From assembly GCA_005784505.1 (NCBI GenBank), contig VCAZ01000137.1, positions 62,001 to 126,000 of the forward strand: a stretch of DNA of 64,000 nucleotides. The letters run 5' to 3'. Position numbers and translations under genes: made by a program. Below are positions 1 through 14,500 of the stretch, one piece after another (positions within the stretch are counted from its first letter, which is position 1; every line of letters starts with the position of its first letter). Under the pieces are notes generated by a model that was not told the DNA's origin, did not search any database, and saw only the letters and a list, made by a program, of their open reading frames with translations. The stretch comes from Bagarius yarrelli. Lineage: Eukaryota; Chordata; Actinopteri; Siluriformes; Sisoridae.

Positions 1-350
1 ACCATCAGAACGAAAAAATGGTTCTGAACCAAATCACCTACAATGACTTTTAATATTACATGCCGGTCTGTATACAATTTTCAGGCTATCAGCAGTTTTA
101 AAATCACTCCCTGCAGCACATCTGGAACTAACGTTCATGCCAGAGACACTGCGATCACATTTTCCTCATTCTGATGTTTGAAGTGAACATCAACCGAAGC
201 TAATTTATTGCATCGTGTTGCAGCTGCAAGACTTTTTTTATTAAATTAACTGAAGCAAAATACATGTTCAATTGTACAGATGTTCCTAATATAGTGGACA
301 TGGAGTGTGTTTTATATTCACTAATGTTTTTCCTCCTCTTTCTGTCACAG
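1..350. other. ank1 intron, no feature seen
   Basis: AT-rich intron 5' of the first exon in the window. No exon with good splice sites and ankyrin-repeat coding is visible in it. Confidence 0.7.
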
Positions 351-449
351 ATGGGATACACACCCTTACATGTAGCAGGTCACTATGGCAACATAAAAAT
401 GGTGAAGTTCCTCCTACAGCAACAGGCACACGTTAACAGCAAGACCAGA
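351..449 (+). CDS. ank1: ank1 exon: ankyrin repeat (33 aa)
   Basis: A 99-bp exon coding exactly one 33-residue ankyrin repeat, starting MGYTPLHVAGHYGN. It has acceptor tctgtcacag and donor gtaagt, and phase 0 on both sides. By comparison with human ANK1 this is about the third-last repeat of the 24-repeat membrane-binding domain. Residue 10 of the repeat is Gly where most ankyrins have Cys or Ala (VAGHYG versus VACHYG). Confidence 0.96.
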
Positions 450-2352
450 GTAAGTCAAGTGGCATAACTACAGCACCCACACACACACAGACATACACAC
501 ACACACCCAGACATACACACACACTTATGATTAGTGTTTTATAAAAGATTTTAAATTCAGATTTTTGCTGAAGCTTTTCTTTACACGTACGTTTGATATT
601 TACACACGTTTATGCCTCATGCTAACACACTGCAGAACATTTTCAGTCAATTGCATCACTTCTCAATTCCTTACTGTCATCAGTTATTAGCACTGGCCTG
701 TGATTTGCTCAGTCATAATTTAGCTCTGCTCAATACAGTACATTATAAGTCTGATCTTGTCTAGTCTTGGACGTCTCGTCTAGACTGACAGAAGACGGTC
801 TGGACTCCATAGCATTGCTTTTTAATTGGTGCAAAGAGTTTCTTTGATTGATTTTTTTTTTACTGCGGAGTGTTAAATAATACAATATACGGGGTGATTC
901 ACATATCACGGCTAAAAAAGGCAAGGAAAATGCTATGCATGCCGTTTCTACTACTTTTTAAAGCACCAGTTTACGCTTCATGTAAGGAACAAGAAAATTT
1001 CCGCAATGGATTTTCGGCTTTCTCTGTAACTCTGGTACAATATGGATTAGGGTTAGTGGTTAAGGCGTTGATCTTTGAAGACCAGGAAGACCTGGGTTCA
1101 AGCTTCACCACCGCCAGTCAGCCACTGTTGGGTCCTTAAGCGAGACCATCCTTGTCTGTACAGTTGAACTAGAATTTTTACTCCCACAATGGCTGACGGA
1201 GGAGAAATAAACTTGTTCTCGGACAAACTTAAAAATATGTTTTTAAGGTGGATTTTTCCGGTAAAGTTGTAGATGTTGATGAGAGTTCTGTATCCTGAAG
1301 GTAACTAGCTTGTCTCAGTGAGGGAAAGTGTTTAATCCCCACTTCCAGACCAGCGCCGCCGACCGCTAACACTGACTTACAGCCTTTAAATGTCTGATAT
1401 ATTTTATTGATATCTGTAATGTTTTTGTGATGTTATATTAATATTAAGATAAATATTGATTCTGAACAGCTCCAGATGTTGTAGGTGGTACAGTTGTGGT
1501 TGTAGTGTAGAGGTTTGGAGTTGTGTGTTAACGGGTTTCTTGCTTTAATAAAAATGGTTTTTATCCTCAATATGTGAAACGTCTCTCTGTCTGTAATTCC
1601 ACGCCATGTTATATTGTGTGTTTGTTTAGTATTGATGTGTTTCTATCATTGTGATGTGATAGATAGGGGTATTAAGAGGGGTATCAGTCGGGTAAATCCA
1701 CACTGAAGGCCCAGCTACCAAATGCCACTAGTCATAACTCCTTTTAATACATTATGTTTTAAGAAATATATACATTTGGTAGACTCTCTTGTTGCATTTT
1801 ATCTCATTTATTTTAAATCTAGGTGTTTATTTGAGGTTTTGGGTCCTTGCTTGGTGCTGCTGGGAAGTGAAACCACAATCTGAGCACCCCCCACCCCCCA
1901 CCCCCATACACACACATCCTATTACTTATGTCAGAAGTCAAATTCCTTCCAGCACACGACATTATAATTCACACCACTCACAGAACGTTATGTGATAACG
2001 TGACCCCTTCTAATCCATTCTCAAAAAGCAGTGTGTCATCAGCACTGTGTCAAATCACACAGCTCCAGGGATTCGAACATTTCTGTATATTTCAATCTAT
2101 TCTTATGACCATTCTTATGGTAGAGTCTTAAAACAATTAAGGGATACAAAAGGAATGGGATGGCATTCCATCACAGGGCACCACAAAACCACCCACACAC
2201 ACACAGTTCCGGTTAAGATTCACTATTTAATTTATTTTAGCATGTTATTAGGAGGGAAGTGAGAAGTAAACACAGAGGAATCTGACAAATTTAACTGAGA
2301 ACCGAAATATGAAGGCAAATATAGTTTTATAACAGTTCCTGTTCTTGTTTTG

Positions 2353-2440
<88 letters not shown>

Positions 2441-2461
2441 TTCGGTCTGTCTGTCTTTCTG

Positions 2462-2554
<93 letters not shown>

Positions 2555-5500
2555 TTATCTATTTATCTCTTCTGTGTTTCTGTCTTCTAGGCAGGCTATA
2601 CACCACTCCATCAAGCGGCCCAGCAAGGTCATACAGATATCGTAACTCTTCTCCTGAAACATGGCGCTCTGCCCAATGAGATCACTACTGTACGGAATTA
2701 TTTCATTTATTTTACATCTTTACTTTTAACTCTATAATATTTGCACGTAATTTTTAATGTTTTCACCATTTAGCTACTATTTTGTTGTAGTCATCTGGGT
2801 ACGTGATACATTTGAAACCCTGTCAGATTCTCGATTATAATTCTGCCTGGACCGTGCACTGTGTTTTAACAACAACAAAAAAAATGGCTGAATTCGAGTT
2901 GCTTATTGATCTGTTAAAGGGGTTCAAACAACATCTTACACACTAGAAAGGCTGTGCTAAGTTTCCTAACATCTGACATTTAATGATTTTTCATCTGTTT
3001 AAGGGAAAGAGAGAGAGACAGACAGAATATTTACAGTATCTAGAATATGCTGCTGTTGAGGCTGTTACCTTATTACCTTATGCTCTCTAACTGGTCTGTG
3101 TGTCTGTGGCAGAACGGAACATCACCCTTGGGTATTGCTAAGCGGCTAGGCTACATCTCTGTCATTGATGTACTCAAACTGGTGACGGAGGAATCTGTGT
3201 CTGTAGTAAGTGTCTGTTTAAAGTTATTTATTTCCTGTTGTGATGGTTAGAAGTGTCTCATTATTGCCCTTTATCTTATTTTCTTCTGGTAATAATAACA
3301 CATAGATTTATTAATATGCTCTCTCTTCTCTCAGATCACCACTGATAAGCATCGTATGAGTTTCCCCGAGACGGTGGATGAAATCTTGGATGTCTCAGAG
3401 GATGAGGGTGAGTGAAGCTCTGCGCTGGAGTATAAAAAGGCTACCATGCAGTTGTAATCTGTCAAGCGACAAACTACTCAATGTTCAGAACATTCAGTGC
3501 TTTCGGTTCAGTATTTAGCTACACTACAGACTGTAGGAAACTATTATAATGACAACAAATTACCCTTATCATTAGGGATGTGCGGTATGAACAATTTCAA
3601 ACGATACAGATAATTAAGTTCTTCTCGTGGCAGATTTCGATACAGATACGGATAAACACCCATCCATCCATCCATCCATTTTCTAACGCTTATCTGGAGC
3701 CATGTCACTGGGGAAGCAGTCTAAGAATTAATGCCCAGACCTCCCTCTCCCCAGACACCTCCTTTAGCTCTTCCGGGGGAACACCGAGGCATTCCTAGGC
3801 CAGTCAGGAGACATAATCCCTTTAATGTCTCCTCCTGGTGGGACATGTCCAGAACACCTCCCTAGGAAGGCGTCCCGGAGGCATCTAAAACAGATGCTTG
3901 AGCCACCTCAGCTGGTTCCTGTGACCAATCTCCTCACCCTATCTCTAAGGGTGCGCCCGGCCACTCTGCGGAGAAAACTCATTTTGACCGCTTGTATCCG
4001 ATGTCTGTAGTTAAAACTAAACACCCGCCACACCCGCAGTCTAAATATAATTAACCAGACCAATGCATTTATTTCCAGTCTGACTTCATCGAAAGATCAA
4101 TCGAGTGGGAATTCGTCCAAACTGGCAACCCCTGCTGCAGTCACTTGCACTCTGAAAGTGGATGAATCTCGGATAAATCAGATTGTTTGATTGATTTATT
4201 TACCAACAAGCAAAATTTATCTGATCTATTTATCGGTTTCTTTCATTTAACAGAGCAATAAATATATTATTTTCACCCATATTGTCCGATAATATATCTG
4301 TCCGATAAATATTCTGCATCCCTAATTTACACTAAATAATATTTAATTTTATTGTTATTAACTAGAAAGTTAGCTCTAGACAATAATAAGGGTCTGCCAT
4401 GACAATGAACTTTAGTGAAACTGTAGGCCAAAGCTTTAACCAGCAGTATTTAAAAAAAGATTCTTTTATTGTTAAAGTCCATTAAATTTTAAGTGTAATC
4501 AAGGCATGAACATCACTTTTATTCCAGATGTTCTGCTAAATCCACTATACCTTAGTGAGTTGGCTTATTGGCTTTTATGAGCTGACTTTAAATAGACACT
4601 GTGAACAGAAAACTGAGAAACTTATACTTTACAACAGTAAAAAATATCTGCCCCAACTAAAGTTCATGACTTGTCCAGCGAATAACATCAGATGATTTCA
4701 GTCGGATTGACATTAATCACGGCCGTCTATGAGCCGATAGCAGATGGCTGCTGAAGCTGCTTTGATGCTGATAACTTCAAAAAGATGAAGGAGATCAGTT
4801 GTGTAAAGGAGAAGATCCAGCCAGTGGACAGGAATTTGTACTAATTGGTCAAATAGAAGAGGATTTCTGAGTAAAGTAGTTCCTGGTAACTGGAGGAGTT
4901 AGTAGAGTTGCGATTATAGAGCTGTTTATTCCCCAATACTGGTGCAATCAATCAGCGCCTCAGTTAAACTGATGTGTGAATAGAAGAATGGGTTTTTGGT
5001 CTTAACTACAATGGTGTGTCCGTGTGGCTGCAAGTTTCAATTCTAGAGAAACTGGATGCACAGACGTAAGTAGTTAAATGATGACTGAACTGACTGAAGA
5101 AGTAAATTATAAAATATCACCAGCAGCTACACTCCGGAAAAGATTAAAGTCTGCTAGTTTACAGCCCCTTAACGAGGAGGTCTTTAATCATATTCACAAG
5201 AGGCTGGTGGGGCTGCAGGCTTGCTTGTGTAATCGGTTCTTCAATCAGCTATCAAGTGTGCTTTTAGTTTGGCTAGAAAAGGAGCCAAATTAACTTGATA
5301 AAATAAGATAAGACAGTGAAAGATAATTGGATGACATAACTGTAACCATCCAGAAGAGGACATTTTAAAGCTCCAGTTTGCCTGCTGATTTTTTTTGGAA
5401 ATGAAGGCATAACAATCACCTTAATTCCACCTGCTCTGTTAAACTAACCATGGCGTTGAGGGCTGTCTGATTGGTGTAAAAGTGGTTTGAGGTAGAGCTC

Positions 5501-8500
5501 ATTTATGGGCCTTAAATATACATTGTAAAGAAAAGCTGAAAAGAAAGAAACCTCTTGGAGCCACTGCTATTAATGGGAATTAGGTTTTTTAAAGGTTTTT
5601 TTCAAAAGTATTGGATAATTTCATGCCTAGAAACACTCGCAAACAGTCAGGGCAGCACGGTGGCTTAGTGGTTATTACTGTTGCCTCACAGCAAGAAGGT
5701 CCCAGGTTCGATTCCCAGGCAGGGGTGTTTCTGTGTGGAGTTTGTATGTTCTCCCCGTGCCTGTGTGGGTTACTCCGGGTTCTCCGGTTTCCTTCCACAG
5801 TCCAGAAACATGTATGTTAGATGATTCTAAGGACTGGTGACCTGTCCAGGGTGTCCTCCTCCTGCCCTTTCAGAGACGGCTGGGATAGACTCCAGCAGAT
5901 CCCTGTGACCCTGAATTAAAGGAATAAGCGGGTATAGAAGATATACGATGTGATATGACTTTAAGACATGACATAGACGCCAACTGTGACACGCAACAGA
6001 GTAAGACAAAGAAAGACTAAAACACAGGGGTATAAATACTAAATCTACTGGGGGAAACAATTAATTAAACAGAAAACATCTGAACACAACGAGGAACACA
6101 TGACCAAACTAAACCAGTAAAAACATAACACATGGACAGGAGAATCTCAGGACATAATCCTTAGACATAAACAAAGATTGAGCACACGGACTAGAACAAA
6201 CATAGAAAGTCTCTTCATTGCCCTCCGGTGGCCGAGCAGGGCGACGCGCCTGGCAAGCCAGACAGAGTCTTTACAGGTTATTTAATTTACATCTTTGTTC
6301 TATTGCATTTTTGTATAATTCTAATTTGTGTATTATATTTTAGGCCTCACTTACAAAATGAAGACTTTTTTTTAAATAGCGCTTTTCAATTCGTCTAGGG
6401 ATTTCTTTCTTCATATTGCAATATATATCGCAGAAAAACTCAATATCGCAATATCATTTTTTTTTCCAATATCGTTGCAGCCCTAACAGTTTTGATTAGC
6501 TTTTCTATTAACAGCCACATTACAAGTTTCAGTTAGTGAAATGATGCTAGTCCCAATGCTAAAACTTCAAGGATTAAGACTTATGAACAGCAGTTGTATA
6601 GAAAATATTTCACATTAATGCAAGCAAATGAAGTGGGAATAAAAATGTATCTTTTACACCCAGGTTATGTTGGTGAATAAAACCTGTATGATCTCAGCAT
6701 GAGCCCTGGACCATTTCTTCTTGCTGTCTAAAAGCACTATTGTTTTAAATACAGCCAGCAAATGTAATGAAATGTTATATCTAGCATACAGTTTATACCG
6801 TTTTAGGATTTTCTATGCTTCTATTGCTAATGTACTCTGAACCCTGCTGTTTCAATCTCTCCTCCAGGAACTGCACCGCTTACATTAGGTAGGATTGTCT
6901 AACCGTCTCTGCATTTATTGTCCAGTTGTCGGTGGTTCGTGGCGTCATGTGACTGCATCTCGAGCACTTTCATTCTGTCCGATGCTGAGTTTTAGCTGCT
7001 CTATTTTGGGATCTATGGCTCTGTGTTCCAACAGTGTGGGTTCCCTCATTACCATGTGGTCATGACTTGCTTTTTTTTCTTTGTCAGCACTAATACTTGT
7101 GTGTGGGACCATCATTTAAAACCTGCCTCCTATCCCAACATCACAGGACTAACGAGGAAACCGACTAATGAATGTACTGTAGCTTAATTGGTTAAGGTGT
7201 TGGACTGCTAACCAGAGGATTGTGGGTTTCCTTCCCATTACCACTAAGTTACCACTGCTGGGCCCCTGAGCAAGGCCATTAACCCCTAATGACTCAGTTG
7301 GATAAGAACGTCTGTAAAATGTTATGTCTTGTTGAGTAATTGTCCTCATTCGGGATAACCATTAGCTCCTGGGTATTGAACAGACAGAGTGTCTGTATTT
7401 CCATCCTCCTGGACGTGAATGATTAAAGAACTCTAAGAGGAACGTCTCCCTGTCGAATGCAGTGTCTTCATGTTTTTCATTGACTCTTTGTGTGTGTATG
7501 ACCTTCATTGCCTGTACTTATGCTTGTGTGTGAAAGATGGTGGGTGGTGATTGCTGAAAAAACATCAGAAGCTCTTTTTTAAATCCCAGCTCTCACTTCT
7601 CTCCACCTTTCTCACTAGTCCTGTTATTTTATTTGTCGTCCTTCTGTTCTCTTTCTTTTATTCTCTCTCTCTAAGACTGAGATCTGCTACTCTGCTCATG
7701 TTTGTAGGTGACGAGCTGTTGGGAATGGATGGTGGTCGCTACTTAAAGCTGGATGACCTAAAGGACCAAGATGACGACTTTCTTTCACCAAAGAAAACCT
7801 TACGGGAGTTTGAGAGCGGAATGGGCACAACGTAAGCATTACCACAGAGAACAGCAGGGAAAAAATCTTAGGTTTAATCGGTGATATTTTATATTATTTA
7901 ATAACCGTTGAGAATTTCTATATTAATGAAAAAACTAACAACAGTAACATGTAACCTTTTTACCTGTCTTTAGACCCTACTCACCTGCTATTCCCAGAAT
8001 TCCGTGTGTTTCTCCAGAAACTGTCCTGCTTGATCAGGTATTGATTTTTGGATTGTGCGCTTACCCTCAGGTCTAAAATTATGACCCTTAATAAATATGG
8101 GTAAAAATACGACCTGTAAATTTAAGATTACTTTACGTTCCATGATTTTAGACTGGAACAGGTTTCTGTGCTTAAATCAGATAAAATTGAGCCCTTTGAC
8201 AGCTTAACTCTGTTCAGGTTGGATTTCTGTCTGTGTGGGTTTCTTTATATCTCTGATTTCCTTCCACCGTATAAAAACATGCAAGCTAAGAGATACAGTC
8301 TACCAGATTACCCAGTGGTCTGAATGAGTGTGTGAATTTACTATATACTGTAATTAATGCTGTGTGATAGACTGAGGTGATTTCATGCACCATATCGGGA
8401 AAAAACTGACATTGTGATATTTAGTTTTTCTGTTATATATATTGCTATATGAAAAAAAAATTCCCCAGATGACTTGAATCACTTTATTTGGAAAGAATTA

Positions 8501-11500
8501 ATTAATTCATTCATCTTTTATACTCGCTTATTTCCTAATTTTTGGGGTCCCAGGGATCTGCTGGAGTCTATCCCAGCCGTCTCTGAAAGGGCGAAAGACA
8601 GGAGGGGGACACCATGGACAGGTCGCCAGTCCATCACAGGGACACACACAGACACACTCACTCCTATGGGCAATTTAGAATCACCAATCAATCTAACATA
8701 CATGTTTTTGGACTGTGGGAGGAAACCAGGGGAACCCCGAGTAAACCCACACAAACACAAGGAGAACATGCAAACTCCACACAGAAAGACCCCTGTCCGG
8801 GGCTCGAACCCGTACCTTCTTGCTGTGCTAAACAGTGCTAACCACTAAGCCACCGTGTTGCCCCTTGGGCAGTTTTTAAACGATTGTGTAAATTTTTTAA
8901 GTGAGTGAATCTGTGTAAAATATAATACACAAATTATAATCATAGATAAATACAATAAAACAAAGATGTGAATAAAATAAACATTGTTTTATGATTTTAT
9001 GGAGATTCAGAAACAGAAATTAGTTAAATTTAAGATCACACTGTATGGACTTCACCGTATACATTAAACACCACCAATCTTTGTTAAAGCTACAAATGTT
9101 TTTGTTTCTTTGGTCTGAATGATTTAAACCTTCAAGTCAAATAATAAACTTTCTCTCCATTGATAAACTTTATAATTAATCCATAAATCACATGTTTTCT
9201 GAACGGCACTGCAGTCAAATATAATCAACATCCTGTAATGGAACTATTACAATTAAAGTCTTCAGCAGACGTCCTCATCCAGAGCGACTTACATTTATCC
9301 CTTATATACCCTGAGCAATTGGGGGTTAAGGGCCTCGCTCGGGGGCCCAGCAGTGGCGGCTAAGTGGTGCTGGAAACCTTTCTGGTATTGGTCCAACAGC
9401 TTAACCACCAAGCCACCACTTCCCAGGTACACACATTGCAATATTGATGCTGACACCATGTATTGTGCAGCCTAATCTGTTATAGACTACCGCAAATCTA
9501 ATGCAATAATAAATCAAAATATTCTCAATAACCTTACAATCAAATATTACATTTTTACATTTGCTCACCCACCTTTAAACCAGGGTGCCAATAATTCTGC
9601 AGCTGACTGCAAACTTTTTTTTCTATTTCTAAATTAAACTTGAACCTAAATTGTACACCGTATCTTTAGACCGCATATATGTGAAATGTTGTGCATGAAG
9701 CATAAACATTAAATACCATTTATTTTTTTTTCATAATTTTGGTCTGCATTGTATGTGTTTCGTTTGCATTGTAGGGATGCATTCAGAGTTTTCTGCATTA
9801 TTAATAAATCTTTTATCTTAAAACACTACTAAAACTGTTAAATGCAGAATCAAGCAAAAACTACCAATATTTTATTGTAGGCTGATATTTTTCTGATGTA
9901 GCTACTTCATTACTGTCGTTGCTACGTCATTGTCGCGACACCCCTTTAGACAAAAAAATGCGATACCGGTAGCCGTGCTGTTGATAATAACATGAATAAA
10001 CTCTTACTTACACTTAACTTTCCTATCCTTGTCCATTTTGTCATGCTTTTCACAAAAGTCCACCAAAACACTATTTTCCTTATCATTAAGCGAAGTCTGT
10101 TTGGACCCGCACTTACAGAGTGCACAAGTGCACAAGTAGATGGGGCAGAGAAACTTACCAGCAAATTAACACATTCTACACACTCACACCCCTCAGCAGG
10201 AACACGCTAATAAGGCGCACAAAGGTGCAAGTCCGGGTATTGGGACAAGGCCTCTGATGATCTGACTGCTCAAGGTCTACTCCTACAGTACATGTCTACT
10301 TATCTTCTTTCTGCTCAGTATGTGATGTATATTGTCCTGTGTTCCTACAGCACACCCCTATCCCTTTGTCTAAGGAGTATGACGAGGACTCTCTTATCCC
10401 TAGTAGTCCTGCCACAGAAACCTCAGACAACGTTAGTCCAGTGGCCAGCCCCATCCACACTGGGTCAGAGGATACATGCTACATCACATCACACTCTTTA
10501 TATTGTCAATTTCAGTGGAAATGTGGCCAGATTGGTAATCAGGTGACTGCTGCTCCACAGGTTTCTGGTGAGTTTTATGGTAGATGCAAGAGGCGGGTCT
10601 ATGCGGGGCAGCAGACACAATGGTCTCCGGGTGATCATACCCCCTCGCACCTGTACTGCCCCGACACGCATTACATGCCGTTTGGTCAAACCACAAAAAC
10701 TTACAACCCCTCCTCCCCTGGTGGAAGGTGAAGGGCTTGCTTCCCGTATCATCTCCCTGGGGCCCTCCAGCATGCAGTTCCTGGGGTGAGCCTTTTCTGT
10801 ATAGCAATATTTTGGCAAATTAAGCCATTTCTTTACAATATTAAATAATGAAAGAACAAAAAAACAGTATAAAACATCTGACACATAAAGTATATGCAGA
10901 TATTTGGCACATTATGCAAAGGTGAATTAATTAGGACTCTGTATTTCAGGCCAGTGATCGTGGAGATTCCTCACTTTGCTTCACTGGCAAGAGGTGATCG
11001 CGAACTGGTAGTGCTGCGCAGCGAGAACGGTTCGGTCTGGAAAGAGCACCGTAGCCGCTACGGTGACGATGTCCTGGAGACTATTCTGAACGGCATGGAT
11101 GAAGGTTAAAATGGCTCATGAACTATTCATCAAGATAGGAGATATTTTATTCTTTTACGAGAATAATTTATAAAGTTTCAAGAGAACCTGCATAATGAAA
11201 GGCTTTTCTGGAAAAAATGATCTAAGTAGAAAGAAGCCTGTTAAAAACTCTGGTCTGATCACTGCTCACATGTAAATCTCTAAACTTCCTTGTTTAGATC
11301 TGGAGAGTCAGGAGGAACTAGAGAAAAAAAGGATCCGCCGAATCATCTCCACCGACTTCCCTCTTTACTTTGCGGTGGTGTCACGTGTCCAGCAGGAGAG
11401 TGATTTGATTGGTCCAGAGGGTGGTCAGCTGATTAGTAAGCTGGTACCTCAGGTTCAGGCCATCTTCCCTGAGACGGCAGTGACCAAAAGAGTACGACTG

Positions 11501-14500
11501 GGCCTGCAGGTGAGATAAAAAAAAGCTTTTGAATGGGTTTCTGGTGTAAGAGAGACAGTATTTCCTCACTGCACTGCGCAAAAACTTAAATTTAAGTCAA
11601 GAAATCTTATTTCTTATCATTAAAACGATCTTATGTCTTGTTTTTTTGCCATGGAAGATGAAAAGTCTTATAAAAGATATTGCACGATTGTTAATAAATC
11701 TTTCCTTAATAATTTTAGTCTTGATTATTAAATACATTTGAACTATTTTGAAGCTACATTATAATAAAAACAACTCTAGTTTTCAAAATAAAACCAGATC
11801 TAAAAATTTCCAATTGCAAGAATCTTTAGAAAAGACCCTAACCCTAACCCTAACCCCCTAACCCTAACCCTAACCCAAGGATTTATATAGTCTGTGTCTT
11901 ATAATGTAATATTCTATTTTATACCCCTTCCCCTTCCTGTTGGCCCTTGAAACAGAGTGATAAGGGGTAGGGGTGGAAAAAATATTCCATTAAGAAATGG
12001 GACACCAGGACCACACAAGTACACGTCATTATTCGGATATCAGCTATAAAAATATGTAGGACCATCGTGCAGCAAGGTAACGTTAGCAAGCGCTTAGCGG
12101 GTGATTTTTAAAACAAAGTGTTTTACATGACAAGAACATGAAGGGAAAATATGAACACAGCATTGGATGTAATAAAATAGATGATTGTTGTTCGTTAATT
12201 TCCTTATTAATGCCAAAAATAGTTATTTGTAATTCTTCTCGTTTTTTTTGGGTGGCCATGTTGCCGCTGTAGTTTATGTATCTTGGGGAAATTTGTCATA
12301 CCCCTACGACTGAAGTGTGATCCTGAAAAATCTAACCCAGCTGTCTCTAAAAGGGAGAAAGGCAGGAGGGGGACACCCCCGGCAGGTCACCAGTCCATCA
12401 CAGGGCCACACACACACACACTCACTCCTATGGGCAATTTAGAATCACCAATCAATCTAACATACATGTTTTTTGGACTGTGGGAGGAAACCGGAAAACC
12501 CGGAGTAAACACACACAAGCACAGGCACTTATATATTAGATTAATGGAGTGAGTGTGAGTGTGTGTGTGGCCCTGTGATGGACTGGTGACCTGTCCAGGG
12601 TGTCCCCCTCCTGTTTTAACCCTTTCAGAGACGGCTGGGATAGACTCCAGCAGATCCCTGTGACCCCGAATTAGAGAATAAGCGGGTATAGAAGATGAAT
12701 AAATGAATGAATGAATGAATTTACTGCACTTGTCTTTACACTTCGATTCTTATTTTACTCAACAAATCCAAAAATACATTCATTCTGTTTTCATTTCTAC
12801 CATTGTGTCTCTTTTAATGAACTGATAAACTGCTTCTTTTTTTCTTTTCCGTGTTTTTGCTTTTTATTTTGTTTGTCGTGTTCAGGCTCAGCCCATCCCA
12901 GACGAGTTTCTGACTCGGCACTTAGGGAACCAGGCCACATTCAGCCCGGTGGTGACGGTGGAGCCACGCAGACGCAAGTTTCACCGGCCTATTGGCCTAC
13001 GCATCCCTTTGCCCCCCTCGTGGAGGGAGAGTCCACGTGATGCCGGTGAAGGGGACACCACTAGCTTGCGCCTCCTCTGCAGCGTCATTGGTACAGTCTT
13101 AATTTTTGGCATATGTCCCTATATTATGCTCTTGAATTAGAAGGATTTGCATATCAATAAAAATAGATTCGTCTGTATTTTAGTGTGTATTAATTTTAGC
13201 CGGCTTTGATATGCTCACCCTGCCCAAGGCTTTGGGTGAGGCTGAAACAGACTGCTATCCAAACTGGAAAAGGGTGCAGGGATAAAGATAGCCTGAGCGC
13301 CGTGATTCCAGATGGTGCTGTTTGTGAGATGAAAGAAACAAAATGTACAGACTTTTCTGTTATAACCTATAAACCCCTCCTGCAGGTGGTACAGCTCCGG
13401 CTCAGTGGGAGGACATCACTGGCACCACCAAACTCATGTACTCCAACAATTGTGCCAACTTTACCACCAATGTTTCAGCAAGGTGAGATTCATTTCGAAA
13501 CCCTGACAATTGAGCAATAATGAGGCTTCATGAGTAGATATTAGCTGACTGAAGGGCAAAGACATACAACTTTAGCGAGACCTGCTAACCCTGAAGAGGA
13601 ATTATGTGAAGTTCTGGTAAAAGGAAGTTTTAAAACTTATACTATAATGTGAAAACATTCTCTATTTACAATGATTGGACAATGAAATTCATGCATAAAA
13701 ATAAAACAGTGGCAAGATCATTGGGTGAGATTACACTGATGTACAAAGACGGAATCAGAGTTTGAAGACTGGAGCTGTCAATCAATCAAGATGAGACATT
13801 TTTACTAAGCTGAAAAATCTTTAATTTTTAAAATTCTGTGTGTTTATTGCTATATTTGTATGCAAATAGACTTACTGGAGCAGAGAATTAAGAGGTTTAA
13901 CTTATCTTCATGTCTGCCGCAGGTTCTGGCTGGCTGACTGTCCTCGGACAGCAGAAGCTGTGTCTTTTGCCAGCCTGCTGTACCGTGAATTGACGGCTGT
14001 GCCCTACATGGCTAAGTTTGTTGTGTTTGCTAAAATGAACGAGGCGCGCGAAGGCCGCCTACGCTGCTACTGCATGACCGATGACAAAATGGACAAAACC
14101 CTGGAGCTGCACGAGAACTTCACTGAGGTGGCACGTAGCCGAGACATAGAGGTCAGCTCAATGCGGGATTGGACATGAGGCTCAGGGCTTTTGTCACATT
14201 TAGAATACACATTTGGTCTATTCACTCACTAACACCTTCTGCCATGAGTTTTAATATAGAATTATGAATGTGCCATATCGTGTTGTAGATCAGTGAAGAA
14301 TGCAGTTTTTTATAAAGACAAAGCCATAAAAACTGTCAAAGTTGTATCCAAGACTTTCATTACACACTAAGTCAAGGGGGTCCAAACTCGCTTCTCCAAC
14401 TTGTCTCAACACACCTACCTGTAAGTTTCAAGTTAACCTAGCAAGATCTTGATTAGTTGGTTCAGGTGTGTTCGATTAGGGTTGGAGGTAGACTCTGCAG

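Noticed and set aside
5651..5720. tRNA gene
   Set aside because: A and B boxes are present, but no cloverleaf closes; it is the head of a SINE. The same applies to the other SINE heads.
8474..8848. 124-aa open frame
   Set aside because: Lies entirely within an antisense type A SINE.
10339..10731. 130-aa frame joining two ank1 exons through the intron
   Set aside because: Correct only up to 10463; after that it runs through the intron and out of frame. GT-AG splicing at 10464 and 10560 restores the conserved sequence.
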